A stretch of 15,822 nucleotides of DNA from Bacteroidales bacterium GP3 (GTDB lineage Bacteria > Bacteroidota > Bacteroidia > Bacteroidales > Muribaculaceae): positions 250 to 16,071 of the forward strand of contig DAAK01000022.1 in the NCBI GenBank assembly GCA_001701075.1, given 5' to 3'. The translations under genes were made by a program, and so were the position numbers. The stretch's first letter is position 1; each line of letters starts with the position of its first letter. Positions 6,946 through 15,821 of the stretch are shown piece after piece. Below the pieces are notes generated by a model that saw only the letters and a program-made list of their open reading frames with translations, searched no databases and was not told the DNA's origin.

Positions 6946-7527
6946 ATGATAGAATATATAAACGGGGAAATAGGGGAGCTCGAGCCAACTATAGCAGTGC
7001 TTGAATGTGCTGGCGTTGGGTATGGACTCAACATAACGCTGATGGACTATGCCAAGCTGCAACAACTTAAGCAGGTGAAACTGTACGTGCATGAATCCAT
7101 AAGGGAGGATGCTCATGAACTTTATGGGTTTATGACAAAGCAAAGTCGGGAGCTTTTCAGGCAGCTTATAGGTGTGAGTGGAGTAGGTCCAAATACTGCT
7201 CGACTTATACTTTCGTCCATGACAGAAGAGCAGCTTATAGATGCGATTGCCAACGACAAGCCTGCAGCTCTTAAAAGTGTAAAAGGAATAGGAGGCAAGA
7301 CTGCCCAAAGGATAATTGTAGACCTCAAAGATAAAATAAAAGCTACCGATATTGCGTTAATTTCAAGTACGCCCGTAGTCGGTGAAGCGTTTGATGATGC
7401 AGTGGCCGCCTTGACGATGCTTGGTTTCAGTCCGATGGCAAGTCGAACAGCACTCAAGAAGCTCTTCACTGAGGATCCTAATCTCACGACAGAAAAAGCA
7501 ATCAAACTTGCATTGACAATGCTTTGA
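6946..7527 (+). CDS. ruvA: Holliday junction branch migration complex subunit RuvA
   Basis: RuvA binds four-way junctions as a tetramer and directs the RuvB motor during branch migration. The 193 residues cover the three standard domains: an N-terminal OB-fold (MIEYINGEI to YGFMTK, about 1-65), two helix-hairpin-helix motifs (LIGVSGVGPNTA 74-85 and LKSVKGIGGKTAQRI 109-123) and a small C-terminal RuvB-contact domain (FDDAVAALTMLGF, 149-161, to the end) after a short linker. The ATG at 6946 is chosen because it gives the canonical RuvA N terminus and follows a purine-rich leader; the frame is open upstream to 6760, but that part is antisense to recR. sprA follows after 26 bp, so the two are probably co-transcribed. 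Confidence 0.97.
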   Translation: MIEYINGEIGELEPTIAVLECAGVGYGLNITLMDYAKLQQLKQVKLYVHESIREDAHELYGFMTKQSRELFRQLIGVSGVGPNTARLILSSMTEEQLIDAIANDKPAALKSVKGIGGKTAQRIIVDLKDKIKATDIALISSTPVVGEAFDDAVAALTMLGFSPMASRTALKKLFTEDPNLTTEKAIKLALTML

Positions 7528-7553
7528 CCTTATAAGCGCTGAGAAAAGGATGG

Positions 7554-10500
7554 GTGTCGATTGACTTGAACGACAATAACTTGAGTAAGCGCAAAATCTA
7601 CATAACAAGAATTCGAATTGTGTCTGCCCTTATTATAGTGCTGACACTAACGGTTGCGTCTTTTTCTCAGTATACAAAATCAACTTTAGATCCTCCGCCG
7701 CCTCCACCCGTACCAGACACATTAATTGAAGGAGGAGATTCTGTTGAAACGATTTTTCCTGTAAAGCCTACAGTGCAGATAAATGCAGAAGGCTTTAAAG
7801 GAAAAGAGTATCCGGCCGACCTTAGAGACCCACAAAATGTCACAACTCAGGCTATATATGATCCTGAGACAGGCATGTATGTACTTCACACAAAGTTAGG
7901 TGAGAAAGACATTATCACTCCCTTTATGATGACAGCTGAAGAATATCACGACATGGTGAATCGTGAGGAAATGTATGATTATTTCCATTCTCAGAATTCT
8001 GCTAATTTTGAGCAGAAAGGGAAAGAAGCTTTCAACATTCTTGATATGAATTTTGCTCTCGGACCATTGGAAAAAGTGTTTGGTCCTGGAGGAGTCAGGT
8101 TGACGACTCAGGGGTCTATACAAATATCTGCTGGAATCAAAAGCAACAAGACCGATAATCCTGCCCTTTCGTTGAAATCAAGAAGAAAGACCTATTTCGA
8201 TTTCAATCAGAAAATTCAGGCTACAATCAACGCTTCCGTAGGCGACAAGATGAAGTTTAACATGAACTACAATACTGACGCCACTTTCAGTTTTGACTCC
8301 CAGAAGCTGAAACTTCAATACGAAGGGAAGGAAGATGAGATTATCAAGAACATAGAAGCGGGTAATGTGAGCATGACCACCGGAAGCAGTCTAATACGCG
8401 GAGGAACTGCTCTATTCGGAGCAAAAGCAAAGCTTCAGTTTGGCAAACTTACTCTTACTGGCCTTCTTTCCCAACAGAATTCAGAGTCGAAGACGATATC
8501 TACTCAAGGAGGCGTGCAAAGCACTAATTTTGAGATCAGTGCTGCTGATTATGACGCCAATCGCCACTTCTTCCTTAGCCAATATTTTTATACGCACTAC
8601 GATGAGTTTTGTGCCAAGCTTCCCTATGTCTCCTCTGGAATCAACATAACGCGAATTGAAGTATGGATCACCAATAAAACACAAAAATTTGATGAAAGCC
8701 GCAATTTTGTGGCATTCATGGATCTTGGTGAGAACACACGTCTTGCTACCGACTATTGGACTCCTGACTATACTGTTCCTGTCCCATCTAACTCAAGCAA
8801 TAACCTACTTCAGGTGATTAAGACTGATTATCCTCAGGCAAGAAACATTAATATGGTGACAGAAGTGCTGAAACCACTTAATGCTTATGGAATTGAAGGT
8901 GGTAAGGATTTCGAAAAGGTAGAAAGTGCCAGATTGCTTAGTTCGAGCGAATATTCGCTCAACTCAGCACTCGGATACATTTCACTGAAGCAAGCCCTCA
9001 ATACTGATGAGGTCTTGGCTGTGGCATTTGAGTATACATATAATGGAAAAGTATATCAAGTCGGTGAGTTTTCTGGCGACGTGACATCAACTGAGAATGC
9101 TCTATATCTTAAGATGCTTAGAGGCACAACAGTCTCGCCACAGCTACCAATGTGGCAGCTTATGATGAAAAATGTCTATAGTCTTGGTGCTTATCAGATT
9201 CAAAAGAATAACTTTAAGTTTAATGTCAAATTCCTGAGCGATTCGACCGGTATAGAGATTCCATATTTACCGGTTGGCTCAATATCCAATAAACCATTGA
9301 TTCAGGTGATGGGGCTTGACCGCATCGATTCTAATGGAGAGTCAGTGAGCGATGGTATTTTCGACTTTATAGAGGAGTACACTATACAGACCTCTAATGG
9401 AAAGGTAATATTCCCGGTTGCAGAACCATTTGGCTCAAACTTAAGGCGACAAATCGGCAATGATGCCCTTGCCGATCGATATGTATATCAGGAACTTTAT
9501 GATTCTACTCTTGTTGTGGCAAAGCAATTTGCCGACAAGAACAAATTCACCATGTATGGCCAGTACACTTCGGGAAGAGGAAGCCAGATCAATCTTGGAG
9601 CGATGAATGTGCCAAGAGGGTCTGTTGTGGTGACGGCAGGTGGTGCAGTTCTTACGGAAAACAGCGACTACACGGTTGACTATTCGATGGGTATTGTCAC
9701 CATTACCAACCAGAGTATCATTGACTCAGGAACAAATGTCAGCGTTTCACTGGAAAACCAATCTATGTTTTCTATGCAGCGCAAGACTCTTATGGGGCTT
9801 GACGCTCAGTATCGTTTTAATAAGGATTTGACAATTGGAGGAACACTTCTTCATTTTGGTGAAAAATCGCTTACCGAGAAAGTCGGAATAGGTAAGGAGA
9901 TCATCAATAATACAATGTTTGGTGCCAACATCAGCTACAACAAGCAGTTTATGTGGCTTACCAATCTTATTAACAAGGTGCCCACCATAAATGCTACCGC
10001 ACCTTCAACTTTCAATCTTACAGCAGAATATGCTCAACTCGTTCCATCTAAGCAGAAGACAGGCACGAATCAAGGAAGTTCATATGTAGATGATTTCGAA
10101 ACGTCGCAGACAGGAGTAGATCTGCGCAATCCTTATAGTTGGTTTCTTGCTTCTGTCCCGCAGGATAATTCATCTGATGCCCTTTTTCCAGAGGCTGCCC
10201 TCAGTAACAATACTGAATATGGGAAAAACAGGGCTCTCCTTGCATGGAACTACATCGACAGGATTTTCACGCAGAAAAATAGCTCGATGCTTCCCGGTTA
10301 CTTAAAAAATGACGTAAAGCAGCTATCTAATCCCTATGTCAGAGAGATAAAGGTCAGGGAAATATATCCGGGGCGCGAGACTAATTATGGAGATGCCAAT
10401 TATATACAGACACTCAATCTCTCGTTCTATCCGAAAGAGCGCGGACCATATAACACAGACGCAGAAAATATCGACAGTGATGGCTCGCTTCTTAATCCTG

Positions 10501-13500
10501 AGAAGAGATGGGGCGGCATAATGCGTAAGATAGAGAACTCTAATTTTGAGACTTCGAATGTCGAATATATACAATTCTGGCTTCTTGACCCATTCCTTGA
10601 CAAAGATGCGCCTTCCAATCCTGGCGGAGACCTTTATTTCAATTTTGGAGAAATATCAGAGGATATCCTGAAGGATGGAATGAAGAGTTATGAGAATGGA
10701 CTTCCGATTGACGGCAACAACGATTTCATTGAAGAAACAGTTTGGGGTAAGGTATCGAAGCAGAATTCACTTACTTATGCTTTTGAGAATGCTCCGGATG
10801 CCCGACTGCTTCAGGACGTTGGACTTGATGGAATACCAACTGAAGAGGAATTCACATTCTCTACATATTCTGATTTTGTAGATAAGTTGAGAAGCAGATT
10901 GCCCCAAGAGACTATCTCGAAGATGCAGGATGATCCAATGTCGGTATTCAATGACCCGGCTGGTGATAACTATCATTTCTTCCGCTCGGATTATTACGAT
11001 ACCCAGCATACTTCTATCTTGGATCGCTATAAGCACTACAATGGAGTTGAGGGGAACTCCTTGTCGCCCGACCAGAGCCCTAATCCACAATATCAGTCAA
11101 GCCGTGCTGTGCCGGATGTCGAGGATATTAATCAAGACAATACACTTAATGAATATGAGCGATATTTCCAGTATCGCGTATCTATTCGCCCGGAAGACCT
11201 CGTCGTGGGCAAAAACTTTGTGACCGACAAGCAAGTGACTATGATTCCTACCCTTGCAGGTCAGCAAGAGGCAGTGTGGTATCAGTTTAAGATACCTTTG
11301 ACGAGTCCGGAAAAAGTAGTAGGAGGTATAAGCGATTTTTCCACCATTCGCTTTGCCCGTATCTTCATGACTGGTTTTTCAGAGACCACCCATCTTAGAT
11401 TTGGTAGTCTGGAACTCGTCAGAGGTGAATGGCGCGACTATAAGTTTAATCTTAACTCACGCAATGACTCCCCGGCTGAAGGAGAAATAGACATGAGCGT
11501 GGTGAATATAGAGGAAAATTCAAAGCGTACTCCTGTCAATTATATTCTTCCTCCGGGAGTGTCACGTATTCAGGACTCAAGCAGTGCCGCAGCAACGCAG
11601 CTCAATGAGCAGTCGTTGCAGCTGAAACTAACCGGAATACAACCGGGTGATGCGCGTGGCATATATAAGAATACCCAACTCGACCTTAGAATCTACAAAC
11701 GCTTGCAAATGTGGGTTCATGCTGAGGCTGAGGTCGACGATCGCACCAATCTGAAGGATGGAGACCTTGCTATTTTCATCAGAGTCGGATCTGATGTGAA
11801 GAATAATTATTATGAGTATGAGATACCTCTTGATATAACGCCGGCAGGAACCTACTATAATATGTCATCTGCCGACAGATGGCTTGTATGGCCAAAGAAT
11901 AACTTCCTTGATCTTCCTTTCGATCTCTTTACATCTACAAAGACAGCGCGAAATCGGGCTATGTCGGAAGGACAAGAGGGGGTAGGATATATACGTCTTT
12001 ATTCACTTCGCGATCCTGACAATCAACGAAATACAGTGTCAGTGCTTGGTAATCCTTCACTAAGCGATGTACGCACTATGCTTATAGGTGTACGCAATAA
12101 GTCAAACACTGTAAAGGATGGCACAATATGGGTCAACGAGTTGAAAGTGACAGACTTTAATCAAGAAGGTGGCTGGGCAGCAAAGGTAAATGCAAACTTG
12201 TCTATTTCCGATGTCGCCACTGTCAACTTTGCCATGCATAAGGAGACTGCAGGCTTCGGTAGTGTTGACCAAGGACTTTCTGCACGTCGACTTGACAATT
12301 ACGATCAATATAATTTCTCAATTCAAGGAAATCTTGGGAAGCTTGTTCCTGAAAAAGTAAAGCTTGCTGCTCCTGTCTATTATTCTCGGAGCAGCGAGAC
12401 CTCTACACCTAAGTATAATCCTCTTGATCAGGATATCCTGTTGAAGGATGCCCTTTCTGCTGCTACTACCAAAGCAGAAAAGGATTCCATCAAGAGTTAT
12501 GCTCTTACGAAGAAAACAACAGAATCCTTCTCACTGTCAAACATGAGATTCAATGTCACTTCTCAGAATGCAATGCCTTGGGATCCAGCCAATTTCACGA
12601 TAGCCTTTAATTTTAACAAGCAACGAAACTTGGATCCTACTACTGAATATGAGAATACTTCAGATTATAGAGGTTCGTTCCAATATTCCTATTCCCCTTA
12701 TTTTAAGCCATATAAACCTTTCTCGAAACTAAAAGGAAAATCTAAATTCCAGAAGTTCCTTAAGGATTGGCAAATCAATTGGCTCTTCAACAACCTGACA
12801 TTCTTTACAAGCATGTCGCGTCATTATTATGAGCAGCAAGTAAGATCAGAAGTTGATGTTGACATGCAGCTACCCGTACAGGTCAGCAAGAATTTCCTTT
12901 GGGATCGGCAACTTTCACTCAACTGGAACATAATACAGTCATTGACCTTCTCTTTCCAGAGCAACACCACTGCCAGGATAGAGGAGACATTAGGTGCCGT
13001 CAACAAGAGGCTTTTCCCTGATAAATACCGTGACTGGAAGGATACTGTCATCAACTCTATCAAGGGACTCGGCACACCATGGAACTACAACCAGACCTTC
13101 ACTGGAAGCTATAAGGCACCTTTCAATAAGATTCCATTCCTTGATTACATAACTGGCAACTTAAGTTATACTTCCACTTATCAGTGGGATAGAGGCACAC
13201 AGGTGCAAGGAGTTGATATGGGCAATTCAATCCGCAACCAGACAACATGGAATGCGGATGCGCGACTCAATTTCGAGACATTATACAACCACAGTAAATT
13301 CCTCAAGGAAATCAATCAGAGATTTTCAGGAAAGGGAGCTGGAAGCAGGCGTAACTCCAGAAATGTTGGTGACAAAATGGATAATCGAAGAGACACTGAG
13401 AAAAAATCCAATACAAAAGGGAAGCGGCTTGAAAAAAGCATACAGCTTTCTGCTGACACGTCTACTGTCTTCAAACATAATCTGAAGACAAAGAATATTG

Positions 13501-15074
13501 TGTTCACTGCAACTGTCAAAGGAAAACGCTTTGATCTTAAGACTAAGCCCATTGATGAGAATAGTGTAGAGATTCTGAATAGAGGTTCTGATATTGTCAA
13601 GATTATTGCAAGAGAGAAAGTAAAAGAGGAAAAGAAAAGCCTTGGAACTGAGATACTTCAGCATGGAGTTCGCCTTCTTATGGCACCTCGCAATTTTTCT
13701 ATGCGTTGGAGACAGAATCATTCGCTTAATCTTCCGCTTTTCCGTCCATCTGTAGGAGATGTCTTCGGCCAGTCTAATGGATATGGACCAATGAGTCCTG
13801 GTCTTGATTTCGCATTTGGATTCTATGACGAGAGCTATGTCGAGAAGGCACTTGAGAGAGGTTGGCTATTGACAGATGGACAAAATACTTCGCCAGCAAT
13901 ATGGAATAAAGGTGAGGAGTTCAATTTTGAATTGACCTTGGAACCTATTCGTGGTCTCAAGATAACGCTGACAGAAAATCTTACTGACAATCGTACGAAT
14001 CAGGTGCAGTTTATGTATTCCGGGATGCCCACATCCCGCACTGGAAGCTATACCCGCACTCATGTAGCGCTAAAGACTTCACTTAAGAACTACAAGGCAG
14101 AGAATGGGTATAATTCAGAGGCATTCAATAAATTTCTCCAGTATATCCCAATCGTAGCTGGGAGATATGAGAGTATATATGCAAATATGCGTTATCCTGA
14201 CACAGGATTTATGGAAGGAAGTCCATTAGGGGGAACAGCTTATAATCCTGAAGTGGGAAGCGTAAGCCGCACTTCAAGTGATGTGTTGATACCAGCATTC
14301 CTTGCAGCATATAGCGGAACGGATGTCAATAAAGTTACTCTAAATCTCTTCCCGGGACTCTCCTCCATGCTTCCTAACTGGAAGGTGACATACGATGGAT
14401 TTATCAATTTAGGCAACATGAAGAAATGGTTTAAGTCATTCACAGTGCAGCATGCCTATAATTGTACGTATTCCACTGGGAGCTATTCATCATATCTCAA
14501 TTGGATAGGAGTAGACGGAAACTATGGCTTTACCCTTGATGAATCGACACAAAACCCTATACCATCATCTCCATTCAATGTGTCTTCGGTAGCTATTACA
14601 GAGCGTTTCAATCCGCTTATCGGATTCAATGCTACTCTCAATAATGATTTAAAAGTGAATATGCAATATACCGATAGCCGAACGCTCAACCTTAATTCAC
14701 AGGCCGGGCAGGTGGTAGAGACATCTTCTCGTCAGATAACGATAGGAGCAGGGTATAAGATTGCAAATTTCAATAAGATAATTAAGATAGGAAGCCGTCA
14801 GGGAGGTGTAAGCAATGACCTTTCTCTTGATTTGGATCTTAATTTTGCCAAAAATTCGAGCTTAATCAGAAGAATCGAGACTGCGTATACCCAGGCTACA
14901 CAGGGCACAAGTTCCTTTTCGCTCAACTTTATGGCAAGCTATGTGCTGAGCCGACGAATTACATTGGCTGCATTTTTCGATCATCAGGTGAATACTCCAC
15001 TTGTTTCTTCGACCGCATTCCCTACTTCCAACAGCAATTTTGGAGTATCTATCAACATGTCGTTGGCAAGGTAG
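7554..15074 (+). CDS. sprA: T9SS outer-membrane translocon SprA/Sov
   Basis: This 2506-residue protein is the very large beta-barrel pore through which type IX cargo crosses the outer membrane (SprA in Flavobacterium, Sov in Porphyromonas); its length fits that family. A basic start and hydrophobic stretch (about 13-38, ending ASFSQ) form a signal peptide, followed by six prolines (47-52). Family-typical segments are FGPGGVRLTTQGS and NYNTDATFSFDSQKLKLQYE in the first 270 residues, YVDDFETSQTGVDLR near 844, IWVNELKVTDF near 1524, and a beta-rich end closing with SINMSLAR. A Lys/Arg-rich, poorly structured stretch lies at about 1920-1965. The start is GTG at 7554, with AGGA just upstream; a TTG at 7581 would give a shorter N region and is an alternative. 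No frameshift or internal stop. It lies 26 bp after ruvA, an arrangement I recall from other Bacteroidota. Partner T9SS genes (porV, plug, gldKLMN) are not in view. Confidence 0.95.
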   Translation: MSIDLNDNNLSKRKIYITRIRIVSALIIVLTLTVASFSQYTKSTLDPPPPPPVPDTLIEGGDSVETIFPVKPTVQINAEGFKGKEYPADLRDPQNVTTQAIYDPETGMYVLHTKLGEKDIITPFMMTAEEYHDMVNREEMYDYFHSQNSANFEQKGKEAFNILDMNFALGPLEKVFGPGGVRLTTQGSIQISAGIKSNKTDNPALSLKSRRKTYFDFNQKIQATINASVGDKMKFNMNYNTDATFSFDSQKLKLQYEGKEDEIIKNIEAGNVSMTTGSSLIRGGTALFGAKAKLQFGKLTLTGLLSQQNSESKTISTQGGVQSTNFEISAADYDANRHFFLSQYFYTHYDEFCAKLPYVSSGINITRIEVWITNKTQKFDESRNFVAFMDLGENTRLATDYWTPDYTVPVPSNSSNNLLQVIKTDYPQARNINMVTEVLKPLNAYGIEGGKDFEKVESARLLSSSEYSLNSALGYISLKQALNTDEVLAVAFEYTYNGKVYQVGEFSGDVTSTENALYLKMLRGTTVSPQLPMWQLMMKNVYSLGAYQIQKNNFKFNVKFLSDSTGIEIPYLPVGSISNKPLIQVMGLDRIDSNGESVSDGIFDFIEEYTIQTSNGKVIFPVAEPFGSNLRRQIGNDALADRYVYQELYDSTLVVAKQFADKNKFTMYGQYTSGRGSQINLGAMNVPRGSVVVTAGGAVLTENSDYTVDYSMGIVTITNQSIIDSGTNVSVSLENQSMFSMQRKTLMGLDAQYRFNKDLTIGGTLLHFGEKSLTEKVGIGKEIINNTMFGANISYNKQFMWLTNLINKVPTINATAPSTFNLTAEYAQLVPSKQKTGTNQGSSYVDDFETSQTGVDLRNPYSWFLASVPQDNSSDALFPEAALSNNTEYGKNRALLAWNYIDRIFTQKNSSMLPGYLKNDVKQLSNPYVREIKVREIYPGRETNYGDANYIQTLNLSFYPKERGPYNTDAENIDSDGSLLNPEKRWGGIMRKIENSNFETSNVEYIQFWLLDPFLDKDAPSNPGGDLYFNFGEISEDILKDGMKSYENGLPIDGNNDFIEETVWGKVSKQNSLTYAFENAPDARLLQDVGLDGIPTEEEFTFSTYSDFVDKLRSRLPQETISKMQDDPMSVFNDPAGDNYHFFRSDYYDTQHTSILDRYKHYNGVEGNSLSPDQSPNPQYQSSRAVPDVEDINQDNTLNEYERYFQYRVSIRPEDLVVGKNFVTDKQVTMIPTLAGQQEAVWYQFKIPLTSPEKVVGGISDFSTIRFARIFMTGFSETTHLRFGSLELVRGEWRDYKFNLNSRNDSPAEGEIDMSVVNIEENSKRTPVNYILPPGVSRIQDSSSAAATQLNEQSLQLKLTGIQPGDARGIYKNTQLDLRIYKRLQMWVHAEAEVDDRTNLKDGDLAIFIRVGSDVKNNYYEYEIPLDITPAGTYYNMSSADRWLVWPKNNFLDLPFDLFTSTKTARNRAMSEGQEGVGYIRLYSLRDPDNQRNTVSVLGNPSLSDVRTMLIGVRNKSNTVKDGTIWVNELKVTDFNQEGGWAAKVNANLSISDVATVNFAMHKETAGFGSVDQGLSARRLDNYDQYNFSIQGNLGKLVPEKVKLAAPVYYSRSSETSTPKYNPLDQDILLKDALSAATTKAEKDSIKSYALTKKTTESFSLSNMRFNVTSQNAMPWDPANFTIAFNFNKQRNLDPTTEYENTSDYRGSFQYSYSPYFKPYKPFSKLKGKSKFQKFLKDWQINWLFNNLTFFTSMSRHYYEQQVRSEVDVDMQLPVQVSKNFLWDRQLSLNWNIIQSLTFSFQSNTTARIEETLGAVNKRLFPDKYRDWKDTVINSIKGLGTPWNYNQTFTGSYKAPFNKIPFLDYITGNLSYTSTYQWDRGTQVQGVDMGNSIRNQTTWNADARLNFETLYNHSKFLKEINQRFSGKGAGSRRNSRNVGDKMDNRRDTEKKSNTKGKRLEKSIQLSADTSTVFKHNLKTKNIVFTATVKGKRFDLKTKPIDENSVEILNRGSDIVKIIAREKVKEEKKSLGTEILQHGVRLLMAPRNFSMRWRQNHSLNLPLFRPSVGDVFGQSNGYGPMSPGLDFAFGFYDESYVEKALERGWLLTDGQNTSPAIWNKGEEFNFELTLEPIRGLKITLTENLTDNRTNQVQFMYSGMPTSRTGSYTRTHVALKTSLKNYKAENGYNSEAFNKFLQYIPIVAGRYESIYANMRYPDTGFMEGSPLGGTAYNPEVGSVSRTSSDVLIPAFLAAYSGTDVNKVTLNLFPGLSSMLPNWKVTYDGFINLGNMKKWFKSFTVQHAYNCTYSTGSYSSYLNWIGVDGNYGFTLDESTQNPIPSSPFNVSSVAITERFNPLIGFNATLNNDLKVNMQYTDSRTLNLNSQAGQVVETSSRQITIGAGYKIANFNKIIKIGSRQGGVSNDLSLDLDLNFAKNSSLIRRIETAYTQATQGTSSFSLNFMASYVLSRRITLAAFFDHQVNTPLVSSTAFPTSNSNFGVSINMSLAR

Positions 15075-15092
15075 AAATTGCGATTTTAACTA

Positions 15093-15118
15093 AAAAATAT
15101 GTTCTACAACATATTTTT
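15093..15118 (+). terminator. Probable A/T-rich terminator hairpin after sprA
   Basis: AAAAATATGTT (15093-15103) and AACATATTTTT (15108-15118) form a perfect 11-bp stem with a 4-nt loop, 18 nt after the sprA stop. The U-rich tract is part of the stem, and the G/C content is low, so termination may be partial. Confidence 0.65.
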
Positions 15119-15195
15119 CTAAAACAATTGGGCAATTTTAGCGTTATATATAATGGATGCGGGTAGAGATCCGCACCCTATAGATAATAGTTTCG

Positions 15196-15241
15196 GTTCA
15201 AAATGAGTTGGCGAAGCGATAGACGTCAATTCATTTTGAAC
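15196..15241. repeat. Long inverted repeat: 15-bp stem, 16-nt loop
   Basis: GTTCAAAATGAGTTG (15196-15210) pairs with CAATTCATTTTGAAC (15227-15241) at all 15 positions if one G-U is allowed. The loop (15211-15226) is G/A-rich. No T tract follows, so it is not a standard intrinsic terminator. It could be the core of a structured RNA or a DNA operator. Confidence 0.8.
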
Positions 15242-15329
15242 GGCAATTTACAGTTTTATTGCTGAAAATCCGAAACGCCTCGGCATATATGGCCCGCGTT
15301 GACGCGCTGCCTTGTCGGGTATGTTTAAC

Positions 15330-15338
15330 TAAATTTTG
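15330..15338 (+). promoter_or_regulatory. Possible -7-like element before the thioredoxin-like gene
   Basis: TAAATTTTG resembles the TAnnTTTG element but has three instead of two bases between TA and TTTG, and no -33 box lies at the right spacing. It ends five bases before the ATG, so a promoter here would give a nearly leaderless message. The alternative is that transcription starts further upstream, in the structured region. Confidence 0.35.
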
Positions 15339-15343
15339 TATTT

Positions 15344-15790
15344 ATGACTTTTAAACTGAAACCTGCGGGCTTTCTTGTAGCGGCTGTCGGACTAATGTTG
15401 CTGACGTCGGCAGTTTCTATGAAGAATGTTCCGTTGGAGGTGGGTAATCAAGCCCCTGAAATTTCTATTTCTAATGCCGATGGCAGCACAATGATGCTAT
15501 CAGAATTGAAAGGAGAAAACGTGATTGTTAATTTCTGGAGCGTGAAGGATGCGGAGAGCCGTATCAGCAATATCCGCCTTGCAAAAGAAGCCGAGCGCAC
15601 AGGAGCGAAGTATATCGGAATGTGCATTGATGCAGATCGTCAGCTTGCTGAAGAAGTGATGGATGGCGACAAAGTATCTACAGAACATCTATATTTCGCA
15701 GACAGCCAGGTAGCTGAAGAATATCAGTTGTCTAAAGGCACTCGGACAGTAAAAATCGACCCTTACGGCATTGTTGCCGCTATTGATTGA
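15344..15790 (+). CDS. Exported thioredoxin-fold (TlpA/AhpC-TSA-like) protein lacking the redox motif
   Basis: A 148-residue protein with a signal peptide (about 1-25; KLKPAGFLVAAVGLMLLTSA) and no lipobox Cys, so it is probably periplasmic. VGNQAPEISISNADGSTMMLSELKGENVIVNFW (split over 33-65) is the usual opening of TlpA/ResA/peroxiredoxin-like domains. Where such proteins have WCxxC, this one reads SVKDAES: the two Cys positions are Asp69 and Ser72. Where a cis-proline normally precedes the strand ending in ID, the sequence is GTRTVKIDP, with Thr133 at that position. The only Cys (94) lies elsewhere. Thiol-disulfide exchange is therefore unlikely; a binding, chaperone or scaffold role is possible. 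The protein stops right after the last strand (YGIVAAID), without the customary final helix, so it is slightly short. It stands alone after sprA, with its own terminator. Confidence 0.82.
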   Translation: MTFKLKPAGFLVAAVGLMLLTSAVSMKNVPLEVGNQAPEISISNADGSTMMLSELKGENVIVNFWSVKDAESRISNIRLAKEAERTGAKYIGMCIDADRQLAEEVMDGDKVSTEHLYFADSQVAEEYQLSKGTRTVKIDPYGIVAAID

Positions 15791-15795
15791 AAAAG

Positions 15796-15821
15796 GCATC
15801 CCAATCGGGATGCTTTTTTTT
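15796..15821 (+). terminator. Intrinsic terminator after the thioredoxin-like gene
   Basis: GCATCCC (15796-15802), loop AATC, GGGATGC (15807-15813) and eight T (15814-15821) form a classic rho-independent terminator six bases after the stop codon. The A run at 15790-15794 can lengthen the stem and would let it act leftward on a gene beyond the window. Confidence 0.93.

Larger units (their letters stand above)
15119..15343 (+). other. Structured intergenic region or long 5' leader upstream of the thioredoxin-like gene
   Basis: No coding frame of note. Several stem-loops follow each other: TGCGG/CCGCA (15158-15162 with 15171-15175), the 15-bp stem of 15196-15241, CGGCAAT/ATTGCTG (15241-15247 with 15258-15264), CCGA/TCGG (15270-15273 with 15280-15283) and CGCG/CGCG around TTGA (15295-15306). 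This density suggests a structured RNA, either free-standing or as the leader of the next gene. I do not recognise a known riboswitch or small-RNA family in it. Confidence 0.45.

Noticed and set aside
15119..15343. tRNA, tmRNA or known riboswitch in the last gap
   Set aside because: There is no cloverleaf, CCA end, T-loop GTTCGANTC or riboswitch core that I can recognise; only unnamed hairpins are supported.
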